Assembly: GCA_963693085.1 (NCBI GenBank)
Contig: OY856413.1
Location: 472,690,879-472,754,878 of the forward strand
Length of the DNA stretch: 64,000 bases
Origin: Alisma plantago-aquatica
Lineage: Eukaryota; Streptophyta; Magnoliopsida; Alismatales; Alismataceae
Direction of reading: 5' to 3'
In this document: positions 22,508-34,500 of the stretch, piece by piece
How the letters are laid out: every line of letters begins with the position of its first letter
Numbering within the stretch: position 1 is the stretch's first letter
Program-made: the position numbers and the translations under genes
The notes under the pieces: generated by a model
What the model saw: the letters and a program-made list of their open reading frames with translations, nothing else
The model's database searches: none
What the model was told of the DNA's origin: nothing

Positions 22508-25500
22508 GTACGTACACATATACACACAAATGATATAAATGTGATTCTATTTCATATATGTATATAGAACTATCTGTGTCGTGTGTCTATATAGTATATA
22601 TGTGTATGTATGAATATATGTACATAAAACTATATATATATGTATTTGTATTCATATATATACACATAAATTTATTTAATTATGTATGTATACATATATA
22701 TAATTTACGCCCCAGTACAATCTAAGGCTTACGCCTCGCCTCACAGAGACGAAAACGCCTCGATGCGCCTCAGGCACTTTTAAACCTTGGTTACAAAAAC
22801 GGTGTTGGTCTGATGCAATTCTCACTGCCTAATTCTTAATGAATTGTCAACCCTCATATGTTCTTCAAGGTGTCACGCCTTTCTCTGTCTTGAGTTTGTG
22901 TGAGGCCTTGTTTCATGTTCCGTTGAAAGTGTTTGGTTGCGATGTCTATGTTTACAATTTTGATCCTAAGGCAGATAAGTTGTCCCCTAGAGCGCTTAAG
23001 ACCATTTTCTTGGGTACTTTAATACACAAAAAGGTTACAAGTGTTATTCACCAACCTTGGGTCGTATTTTTGTCTCCGTTGATGTTACCTCCCATGAGTC
23101 TACACCTTATGTTTGTGATCGTGTCACGTGTTAAGGGGAGACGCCTATCACTACCTTATGTGAGAAGAGAGTTTTTCCTTCACCACGAGAGCCACCCTTA
23201 CCAATTATGCATGAAGAGAGCATCCTTCTCCAGAAGAGTGAATCAACACCACATGTTGCTCATGTTAAATAGTGTCTTATTCAGTTCTTTATATTCTCTT
23301 GTTATTTTCCTATTCTATTTTCTATATGTAATTGTTTTTTTATAAATATACAAGGTACACACACTGTGAACCCTAACCCTTCTAGTAAATCCTGTCTAGA
23401 TGGTATTAGAGTGGGACTCCTAGTCGTCGCCCACCCCCTGCGCCCGCCGCCCACCCCCTGTGACAGTCGCCCTCCCTCCCTCTCCTCTTCCCGCCACCGC
23501 AGTCGCCGCCGCCCGCCGCTGTTGCGGCTAGCCGCAGCTGCTGTCGCCGATAGCCTCTTCCGCTGCGGGCGCTAGGCCGCTAGCAGCAGCTAGCCAGGTT
23601 GCTTGCCGCATGCCTTGAAGCTCTCTGGAGCCATCTTCTGTTCTGCCCGCATCAACCTTTGAGTCATCGGGTTATCTGATGCGCCTCGGCATATTTTTCA
23701 TGTAAACTAGTCCATCCAGTCCCTTCTTATCTGTTGCCGCCTAGAAAGAGGATCTAGGTGGTTCTTCCTTTGTTGTTGTTTTCTGCTATTGGACTCGGTT
23801 TCTGTCATGGCTTCCTCCCATGACGATTTCTGTCGACAAGTGACTACCGTGAAGTTAGATGGGCGCAACTATCAACAATGGGTCTGCTCAATGGAGACTT
23901 TTGTAAAATCCCAAGGCAAGTATTTTCATCTGACTCGGGATTCGCCTCCTGCTCCGCCCAATATTGTCGATTCCAAGGATATAAAGGCCTACAATGATTG
24001 GGTCAAAGTTGACTCTACTTCGATGACTTCGATCTTGAACAGCAACGAAAACTCGCATCAGTGTTACTCTTCTTCGTCTCTCGACAACCAAGGGGATCAA
24101 CTGGCTAGTACCTACTCTCACAGCAAGAATTCAAAGAAGGTGTTTGACTTGAACAAATAGTTGTCCCATCTACATTTTTCTGGGCCCTATATTGCTAATT
24201 ATTTTTCCTTTATCAAAGGCATCTGGGTTGAACTTGAGAACCTCCATCCCCTTTCTACTGACTTAGCCGCTGTGCAGCGACAACGGCAGGAACTTCAGGT
24301 TGTTCAGTTTTTATCAGTGTTCTCATATGCCCCGCATGAGGCCGCTTATGCGGTCGCATATGCTTATGCGGCCCTCAGCCGCTCCGCATATAACTATGCA
24401 GTGCTATTTTTGGGTATGGACCGAATATGCAGCATGCGGTCTGCATATACAGCCGCTTAGGTCCCACATTTCATTTGGTGACTTGAGTAAAAAAATATAT
24501 AAAACCCCAAATAAAATCAACCAAATTAAATGACAACTTCTTCTATATAGTTGGTTTTAGATCAGATATTTAAATTTTGCTACCTCAGAAATAATTCTAT
24601 TTTGAATGAGTGGTGCAAAATATATTATTACATTTTACAATTGGCAATGTTTCAATATGCTCTTTCCTTTGCTCTTTTTTCTTTCTTCTATTTTCCTCCA
24701 ACATTTAAACATGTTGCACTTGCAACAGTTCTTATTTTGTCTTGTATAAAAGGGGAATCTATTGCAGATATTAATTGGATATGATATTTTCTTTTACATA
24801 GTATCAAATGTATGTGCTTCCTAGGGAGTAATTTATATTCCCTATGACTTTTTCTTTATTTATTGATGACTTGATTTCCTCATATCATTTTGATGTTTTG
24901 ATTTTGTTTTGATGTTCTTTTTCTATTTCTACTTTGAACTACCATATGTTGTGTTACTATGGTTATTCTTATTGTGTTCATTTAGTAAATGTTATGCTAT
25001 GAACTACATGTGTTAGTGTGTTGTGTTACTTGTATATTCTAGTACATTATATAAACTTAGGGTTTAGTTGATTGGTTTTTCTTCTTGATGATTGGAAAAT
25101 GTGTTCTTCCATGATGTAATGATCTGTTGGTACATTTTGGGCTATTAGGCTACGAAACTAGATAGTATGAAATTTGTGATTATGATTATATTTTTTAGTT
25201 AAATATCATCATCATCATCTAAGCCTCAGTCCCAACTATGTTGGGGTCGGCTACATGGATCCTTCGTTTCCATTCGTCTCTATCATGGGTCATATTCTGA
25301 TTGAGATGTAGAGATTCAAAATCTCTCTTTATAAGCTCATCCCATGTTAATTTAGGCCTTCCTCTTCTTCTATTTATAGTGTTTGGCTCAATAGCATTGC
25401 TTCGTATAGGCGCACTAATAGGTCTGCGTTGCACATGTCTGTACCATCTGAGTCGTCCCTCGCGCAACTTGTCCTCAATGCTCGTCACCCCCACTTTATT

Positions 25501-28500
25501 CTTGATATAGTCATTTCTCAAGCGATCTTTTCTTGTCTTCCCACACATCCATCTCAGCATACGCATTTCAGCCATGTTCATCTTGTTGAGACCTTGTTTC
25601 TTCACCGCCCAACATTCACTCCCATAGAGCATGGCCGGTCATATAGTTGTTCTATAAAACTTACTTTTTAACCTGAGAGGGTATTTTTTAGTTAAATATA
25701 TGTATAAAATATAGAATTTATTAAAAAAATCGAAAAACGCACATGCCCCGCTTATGCTCCCACATTTGCTTATACTCTATGTAGTACACTGACCGAACGC
25801 ATTTCAAAACATTAGTTCTTATGCAAACTTCCTGATTCCTACGCTGGAGTGATTGATCACATCCTTGCTAGTGATCCACTGCCGACGTTGGACTTTTGGA
25901 GAGTGCATTCCAGCGTCTTCAACGTCTGTCGACTTCTTCATCTGCCTCGACTTCTGACACTGGTGACACTGTTGCTCTTGCTACCATGGCTAGCCAAGGT
26001 TGTGGTAGGGGTCGAGGTTAGTTTTCGGATAACCGTCCTCCTGGTTCTGGTAGACGACGCGGGTTCCTTGGCCGTGACTCCCTTGGCTGTGGTTCATCTG
26101 TTGACGTCTCTGGAAGTACCGCTGCTCAGCAGTACTGTGACTTTTGTGGTCGCTCCAACCACACTGAGGACAGGTGTTGGAAGAAACATGACACACATGT
26201 GTGGGCCAATGTTGCGTCTGAGGGTGCTTCTCAGACTTCTATTACTGATACTTTAAGTTCATCCACTGTTTAGTTTATAGAAATACTGCGTTATTTACTT
26301 ATTATGTTGTGTTATTTCTTATACTGCTCTATTGTATTTGTCCCATATTGCTCGCTTGTGTATATGTCTCAACTCTCTGTAGCTATATAAGAGAGTACCA
26401 TGTACACCTTTTTACTGACTGAATAAACAATTTCTTTTCCATCTATATGGTATCAAGAGCAGGTTCTCAATTTCCCCACCCATCAACCCACCCATGACGT
26501 AAGCCCCCCCCCCCCGCCGCCTACCCCCTCCCTGCCACCCGCCGCCGCCCCTTCCTCCTCCTTCCACCACCCCCCACCGCCACCCTCCTCCATCCGCCCT
26601 CCCTCCCCATCGCCACCTCTCCTCCCACCCCCGCCACCTCTCCCCAACAAACAACCCCACCCGCAACCTTCTTCCTCCTCCAGGCTTCTACCCTTTCGGT
26701 CGGCTGCCACTGGTTTTTACCTCCCTTCTCACTCTACGTCCGGGTGCTCTTCGGATCTACGTTCGGACATCCACTGGCCGGCTAAGTTGAGAGTATTTTC
26801 GTCTCACCATCCTATCTATCTACGCCTCATGACGGAACGTTGAGTTTTCCTCATGACGGCATAGGTTTCTCTATGCATATTCTGCCCGATATGGGTTTTC
26901 TATTCTGATACGTCAGATCCCTGCTGTTGTTATCTGCCCTTTGTGGGTCTCAGCTCTAATCTGCTACTGCGCCGACTACTGCTCCTGCCATGGCTTTTAC
27001 TGAGCCTCCCCGATCTCTGTGTCACCACGGTGAAACTCGACGGTGGTTCCAACTACCATCTTTGGTCGGTGTCCTTTGTTCTATATATTAAAGCACAAGG
27101 TCGGTATCACCATCTTACGAATGAGCCTCCTCCTGTTCCTACCGTTGATTCGGATGACAAAACTAGACAAAGCTATGCACAATGGTCCAAGGATGACTCT
27201 GACGTCATGTCTTCGATCCTCAATAGTACCGAGCCTCGAATTATCGAATCTCTTCTCTGCCTTCATGATGCTAAGGCTATGTGGGATCAACTGTCCCATG
27301 TCTATTCTCATCAGGAGAATCCAAAGCGTGTCTTTGAAATTTTCAAAACTCTGGCAAAAAAGGAGTTCTCCACTGACACTTCCATTGATGACTTCTACAA
27401 TCAATGCTCGGCTCTGTGGAATGAGTTTGAACTCTACCACCCCTTGACGGCGGACATCAAAATTGCTCAGAAGCAGCGCAACGAACTGCAACTAGTGCAA
27501 TTTTTGGCTGCACTTTCTGCTTCTTTTTCTGGTGTGGTTGACCAGATCCTGTCAAGTGATCCGCTGCCAACCCTTCGGGATGTTCTGAAAAGAGTCCAAC
27601 GTCTGCCGTCCATGACTCCTACGCCTGTTGTTGAGCATCCTGCGCTTATTGCTCGCTCTGATTCTGGTCGTGGTCGTGGTCGTGATCGTGGTCGTGGCCG
27701 TGGCGGTCGCCCTCCTCCTTCAGGAGGTCGCGGCACATCTACTCCTGGATGTGGTACTGCTACCGGCCCTCGCTACTGCAACTGGTGTGGTCGAGACAAT
27801 CATACCGAAGATCGATGTTGGATTAAGCACGGCAAGCCCGCTTGGGCTAACTAGGCCGCTACAGACACTGTTGTTGATTCTACCACCGACACACCTGTTG
27901 CTCCTGCTAACACAGAATGGTTACGTTCGGAGTTCGAGAAGATGTTCCAAGAACTGCTGCTCATGCTAAGTTCCACGTCCTCGGCCCATACTTGTTCGTC
28001 CTCCACTCACTGCAGCAGCTACAAAAGCATGAGAATCTCCCTGAGATGAGACTACGGTAGGATCAATAGGTTCAAAATGTGCTTGTAAAATCCTTGAATA
28101 GGCCTCTTCCAAGCTGGGAAGTTTATCAGAAGCTAAGATAACACTGCGGGTTGAACTGCACGAAGAACTCAGACCAGACAAGAATTTTGTTGTAATCAAG
28201 TCATCTCTGTCTTTGACTTGCTCCTGGATAGTTATTGGATGGTAGAAACTCAGTTGTTGTGCAATACCTTGAATCACTCCAAAGTATTCTTCTAAAGATC
28301 TGTCTCCCTATCGTTCTGCAAATAGGCGATCATATATCATGAACTGACGAAGCGCATTATTCTCTTGAGAATAATGTTTCTTCACTGCATCCCAGATCTC
28401 TTTGGCGGTAGTGTAGAACATGAACCTCGAGGCAATCCCAGGTTCCATGCTCCCCCACAACCAAGTCTTCACCAGACTGTTATGACGCTTCCATTCAGCA

Positions 28501-31500
28501 TAGCCTTTGTCAGTAAGTGCAGTAGGATCAGAATCAACGTGTCTCGCCTTGTCGCGTGACTCCAATACAGTATGGACAGCATTCATCCATAAGAGATAAT
28601 TCTTCCCGTTCAGCTTGATGGAGGGGATAGGAGACATCTCATTATAGATGGTAGATGCCTTGGTGTCCTCCATGATTTGACGAGAAAAAGAGAGACGGAT
28701 TGACACACGTCATAAGAAGATATGGGTGACGGGGAGATACACGTCACGTCACAAGATTAGATGTGTATCTGACGCATCCACAGCCCCCAATTGAAATTCC
28801 CTAATCACACATGGAGGAGATGTGATTAGGAATTTCTTACGTACCGACGGACCCTCCGGTTTGGAATTTAGAAATCTGTCGGATCAACCGAAGGACCCAA
28901 CGATCCGGAGATAGAAGAGAAGGGGGGACAACAACTACGGCGCCTGGCCCGGGAGATGGTTGCTCTGCCCGCTTTAGGCCGGCGACGCGACGGCCGGGGA
29001 AGGCTGGCGACGTGCTCTGTTCACGCAGGAATCATTGTTCACTCCGGCGTACTGTTCACGCGGAGTTACTGTTCACCGCCGGAATTACTGTTCACCAGCG
29101 GGGAAGGCTGGCGGCCAGCCGACCGGCGGCGGCGCTGGGTTGTGACGGCTGGGTAGGGTTAGGTTAGGAACCTTGCTCTGATACCATGTAAATGTGGTGC
29201 CGCAATGCAACGTACAATGCAGCGTTGATAGAGGCCATAGGCCTTTTCCCTTTTTATTAATAGGAGAAACTAGATAATTTACATAGAGTTCCAGTAGGAT
29301 ATAGAAATTACAAAATAGAATGAATATGAAATATATTAACAAAGAGCATGCGCAAACCGGCACTGGCAATATGTATATAATATAAGGATGAAGGGGCGAA
29401 GGAAGTAAGAAAAACTATTTGGGAATGTATTTTCTTAGATCCATGTATAAATTTCCCATGCAACCCTAACTAAATGCTAACACTCGACTTAAAGAATACT
29501 TTTTATTTAACACTATGAACTAGTTTTGGTAAAACTACTAATAGAAGTATACTTCTTTATTTAATACATAATTAATAAAAAATTGGACCTAAAAATCAAT
29601 AATAATAACAATAATCACAATAATAAAATAATAAAAATAAAAAGGGGAATGTATAATTAATATGTGATGATTAATACATGAGATACTACTAGTTTAATAG
29701 TTACCACTTTACTCTAATGAGTTTGTGGTTAGTAGTAAAACCTAAATACTAATACATGATAGTGATTACTTATTACTTAGTAGTTACTACTTAATACTAT
29801 TTAGTACTTACTGTGAACGGAAGAGACGGATGGAGCGTTGTTGCACACTGGCAACGTAAGAGACCCAATAGGGTTCTCCTCTCTATTTATAGTAAAAGGA
29901 AAATTACATGTAGGTACAGCAGTAATATGAAATATGAAATAAACACAAAGTAAAGATATAAGTAAAGATATATTAACACTCCCCCTCAAGCTGGAGTGTA
30001 CACATTGTGGATGCCCAGCTTGCCGCATAAATTCTGGAACACTGCTGGACCTAATGGCTTTGTCAAGATATCAGCCAGTTGATCTTCAGACTTGACATAT
30101 GGCGTCACCACATTGCCATTCTTTATCTGATCTCGGATGAAATGACAGTCAACCTCTATATGCTTTGTGCGCTCATGAAAGACAGGATTCCTGGCAATAT
30201 GTATAGCAGATTGATTGTCACACTTGAGAATCATGGGAGTTTGAATCAAAATCTTCAGCTCAGATAAGACAGATTTGATCCATTGCAGTTCACAGCATGC
30301 ATGTGCCATAGCACGGTACTCAGCCTCAGTACTAGACCGTGCTACCACTTGTTGTTTCTTGCTCTTCCAAGTAATCAGATGATCACCAAGAAAGGTGCAG
30401 TAGCCAGATGTGGATCTTCTATCAACTTGATTACCAGCCCAATCTGCATCTGCATAACCTGTGAGAGTCAAAGAAGATAGAGGACTCTTGGGTTTATAAT
30501 AAGTGATCCCCTTTCCAGGAGCACTTTTCAGATATCTCAGAATCCTGCATACAGCTGTCCAATGTGACTGTCGTGGTGTGCACATGTGTTGACTTACTAC
30601 TCCAACAGCAAAAGAAATATCAGGTCTTGTGACAGTTAGGTAAATCAACTTCCCAACTATTCTCCTGTAATGACCTGGATCTGAATATGCAGTATCATCT
30701 TCCACCTCCTTGATGTGATAATCCATAGGAGTGGATACGGGCTTAGAATCAGTCATACCCGTTTCCTGTAGCAAGTCAAGCACATACTTTCTCTGGGAGA
30801 GATTTATACCTGCATGGGATCTAAGAACCTCAATCCCTAGAAAGTATCTCAGCTTCCCCAGGTCCTTTGTGTGAAAGTGTTGTTGTAGTCCTTCCTTCAC
30901 ACGTGATATGCCTGTAGAATCGCTGCCAGTAATCACAATATCATCAACATAGACAGCAATAATTATGGACCCACCAGAAGAATTTGAATAAAATAGAGAG
31001 TGATCAGTCATGGAACGAGAGAAGCCCATCTGTAAAACAACAGCACTGAACTTGTCAAACCAAGCTCGAGGAGATTGCTTCAACCCATAGATAGCCTTCT
31101 TCAATTTGCAGACTTTCTGACACTCCCCCTGAGCAACAAAACCTGGTGGTTGCTCCATATACACCTCTTCTTGAAGATCTCCATGAAGAAAGGCGTTCTT
31201 GACATCCAGCTGGAAAAGAGGCCAATCAAAGGTAGTAGCTAGAGATATAAGGATCCGCACAGAATTGAGACGAGCAACTGGAGAAAAGGTCTCAAAGAAG
31301 TCCACTCCATATGTCTGTGTGTAGCCTTTTGCTACCAATCTGGCCTTCAACCGCTCAATCGATCCATCAGGGTTGTGTTTGACTGTAAAGACCCATCTAC
31401 AGCCCACAACTTTCTTGCCCGCAGGTAAAGTAACAAGATCCCATGTGCCATTGTCAATCAGAGCAGAGATTTCCACCTGCATTGCCTGCTGCCAGCCACT

Positions 31501-34500
31501 GTCCTTTAGAGCCTCTAAGTGGTTTCTTGGTATCTTAATGGAGTCCATCCCAACAGCAAATGCACGAGCCTGTGTAGATAAGTGTGACAAACAACATACA
31601 TTTGATATGGGATGACGAATAGTACATGAACGTATACCTTTCCGGACAGCAATAGGAAGATCAAGGTCAGAAGCCTCTGCAGGAATCTCTTGAGTAGAAG
31701 ATGGCGAGGGAGGCTCATGGACTTGTGCCGCTACCTCATCTGGATCCTGTCTACCTCGCCTGTGATAAACCTGGGTATAGGGTTGAATGGTAGGTGAATC
31801 ATGCGGTATGTCCTCAACAATGATAGGTGGCACTCCCTCACTTTGAATTGCGGGTGGCACTCCCTCACTCAATTGCTCCCCCTTGCTCATAGCATGTGCA
31901 AAATATGGACGGGTTTCATGAAAGGTGACATCCTTAGAAACAAACATACGACGTAAACTCGGGCAATAACACTTGTAACCTTTACTCGTACCAGAGTAAC
32001 CAAGAAACAAGGTTTTCAAGGACCTAGGAGAGAGTTTGTCTTATTTGGGATCAAAGTTATGAACGAAGGATGTACAACCAAAAACCCGAAGCGGAACATG
32101 AAACGGTTTATCCATAGGGCGTAAGACAGAAAAGGGAGTGCGCCCATGCAAAACAGAAGAGGGCTGCCGATTAATCAAAAAACAGGCAGTGAGAAGAGCC
32201 TCAGACCAGAAACGTTTAGGCACATTGGATTCAAACATGATAGACCTAGTGATATCCAAGAGATGGCGATTCTTTCGCTCAGCAACACCATTCTGCATAG
32301 GAGTGTGAGGACAAGAGGTGTGATGAATCATACCAACCGAACTGCAAAACTCATTCATCGCTTTCTGAACATACTCAAGGGCATTATCAGATTGAAAAAT
32401 TTTGATATTGCAGTTAAATTGAACTTGAATTTGTTTATGAAAATGTTTGATAATGGAAAGCACAGATTCACGACTTTTTAAAAGATAAATCCATGTCATG
32501 CGAGAGTAATCATCCACAAAAGAAATGAAATAGCTAAAACCATTATAACTCTGGTTTTTAACAGGACCCCATACATCACTGTGGACTAACTCAAACGGAC
32601 TAGAAGCCCGATTAGTGACACGAACAGGATAGGACAACCGATGATGTTTGCCCAACTGACAGGACTGACACTCTAATGAGGACACATGAGCTAGATCGGG
32701 TTCCAATTTCTTCAAGCTTTCTAAGGAAGGATGGCCATATCTGCAATGCCACAACAAGGGGGAACCACTCAGCATGGCGGAGGAAACTGGAGCAGGAGGT
32801 GGATGGCGAGGTAGATAATCACCAGGAAAGAGGTAGAGATCACCTTTCCTAGGCCCCCCACCAATCATCTTCAAACTCTTGAGATCCTGTAAAACAAAGC
32901 AAGAAGGCCGAATGTTACTGTGCAGTTTACAGTGTCAATCAACTTGGCAACAGAAAGCAAATTGAAAGGAAACTCAGGTACAAAATGAACAGATTTCAAA
33001 TCAATATCTGGTGTAAGGGACACAGAACCACTAGCTACCACCTTCCTCACAGAACCATCTGCCAAGGTAACAGATGGGTGAGGAATATATGAGTCAAATG
33101 TGCGGAGCAATCGCCTCATACCAGTCATGTGCTGGGAGGCACCAGAGTCAACCACCCAGGGAGTTGCGGATCCAGAAGCCATAAAAGATGTAGCCTGATT
33201 ACCCGCGGTAGAGGCAAGATTTGATGTGGAAGCAGAAGAGGCGCCCATACTCCAATGTTGAGTTGCCTGAATAAACCTGTCATACTCCTCCTGAGTAAGT
33301 GTGATGCCAGAGGAACTCGAGCTCGCAGTAGTAGAGTCAGAAGTAGCACAGTTGGCAGCTCCAACAGGTGGGGCGGCAGGTCGCCCATGTTTCTTCCAGC
33401 ATTTCTCAACAGTGTGTCCCGGTCTGTCACAGAAAGTGCATCGAGGACGAGTCCCACGTCCTCTGCCCAAGCCAGGTCTGTCAGCTGGTGTAGGTGCAGG
33501 TCGTCCTCCGCGAACTGCTGCAGCAATGGAGGCATGAGAATCTCCAGAAGGAACAACAGGAGTAGGATCAACAGACTCAAAGGTGGACTGTTGAATCCTA
33601 GAGAAAGCTTCCGCAAGGCTCGGTAATTTGTCAGATGCAAGTATCACACTTCGTGCTGAACCAAATGAGGAGCTAAGGCCAGATAGAAATTTAGCAGTGA
33701 CAAGATCATCTCTATCTTTAATCTGCTCAGCAACTTTCACTGGATGATAGTAGCTCAACTCCTGGGAGATAGCTTGAATCACACCGAAATACTCTTCAAG
33801 GGATCTATCACCCTGTTTCTCTGCAAACAGACGATCATAGATCATAAACTGGCGAAGAGCATTCTTCTCCTGAGCATAGTGCTGCTTAACGGCATCCCAA
33901 ATCTCCTTAGCAGTGGAGTAGAACATGAACCTCGAAGCAATAGAAGGTTCCATGCTACCCCATAGCCAAGTCTTCACTAGGCTGTCAAGACGTTTCCACT
34001 CGGCATAGTCTTTGTCAGTGCTAGTGAGAGGTGCAGAATCAACAAACTTTGCCCGATCGCGCGATTCCAAGACAGTATGAACCGCATTCATCCATAGCAG
34101 AAAATTCTTCCCATTGAGTTTGATAGGAATAGGCGAGACCTCATAATAGGTCTTGTTCTCCATGATGCAACTGAGATATGGGTGACGGAGTGATACACGT
34201 CACACAGAAGGCTGAGTGGACGGACAGATACACGTCCCGTGACAGAGAGATACACGTCACAACAGAAACTGAAAAGAGGATGCGTTACTGACGCATCGAC
34301 AGCCTTCAAACGAGAAGTTCCTAATCACACATGAAGGAGATGTGATTAGGAAGGCACTGTGGAAGAGACGAGACCTCCGGGTAGGGCTTTAGAAGGCCGT
34401 TGGATCAACCGGAGATCCCCAAGCAGCAAGAGCGGCGCCCGAAAAAGGAACCGAAAAGGCTGAAAAAGAGCCCGGAGACGTAGACGGAGCCTTTAGATCG

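Larger units (their letters stand above)
19727..23262 (+). mobile_element. Degraded Copia copy with internal deletion and two hAT-like insertions
   Basis: The 5' LTR is 19727-19907 (TGTTAG...TAACA), followed directly by the primer-binding site TGGTACCAGAGC at 19908. The gag start is at 20435. Gag then jumps straight into integrase, so protease and much of gag are deleted. Two hAT-like elements (20691-21495 and 21810-22789) split the integrase. The pol sequence fades at about 23260, where the LTR of the next Copia begins; no 3' LTR is seen. Confidence 0.8.
20435..23262 (+). pseudogene. Copia gag-integrase fusion remnant
   Basis: Gag N-terminus (20435-20640) with [18 protein letters not shown] matches the young Copia gag at 34163. 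It then passes directly into integrase [16 protein letters not shown]. After the first hAT-like insertion, integrase continues with [11 protein letters not shown] and [11 protein letters not shown]; after the second comes a frame with [15 protein letters not shown]. Several frameshifts and stops are present. The gag-integrase junction near 20640 marks an internal deletion. Confidence 0.85.
23807..26272 (+). pseudogene. Copia gag remnant with zinc knuckle
   Basis: The start [19 protein letters not shown] and [11 protein letters not shown] match gag of the Copia at 51193. Frames shift near 24160. After the hAT-like insertion, [21 protein letters not shown] continues gag at 25829, and a CX2CX4HX4C knuckle ([14 protein letters not shown]) is readable near 26140. 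Several frameshifts are present; not coding. Confidence 0.8.
23263..26275 (+). mobile_element. Degraded Copia copy, gag only, with nested hAT-like element
   Basis: A 5' LTR ends at 23400 and is followed by the primer-binding site TGGTATTAGAG. The leader is GC- and CCG-rich. Gag starts near 23807, is split by a hAT-like element at 24315-25814, resumes, and ends at the zinc knuckle near 26200. The next Copia LTR begins at 26276. No pol or 3' LTR remains. Confidence 0.75.
26276..27967 (+). mobile_element. 5' half of a TATA-type Copia element
   Basis: The LTR is 26276-26447 (172 bp, TATAGAA...TCTATA), the primer-binding site TGGTATCAAGAG is at 26448, then comes a CCG-rich leader and gag. It is the same family as the element at 50322. 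At about 27967 the sequence stops abruptly and continues as a minus-strand gag of another Copia family; protease to RNase H and the 3' LTR are absent. Confidence 0.85.

Noticed and set aside
26412..26710. Glycine-rich minus-strand frames, also at 50534-50913
   Set aside because: They are antisense readings of the CCG/CCT-rich Copia 5' leader, seen in both copies of the family.
27081..27491. Long antisense frames over Copia gag (also 51454-51702)
   Set aside because: They are shadows of the plus-strand gag frame with no domain of their own.
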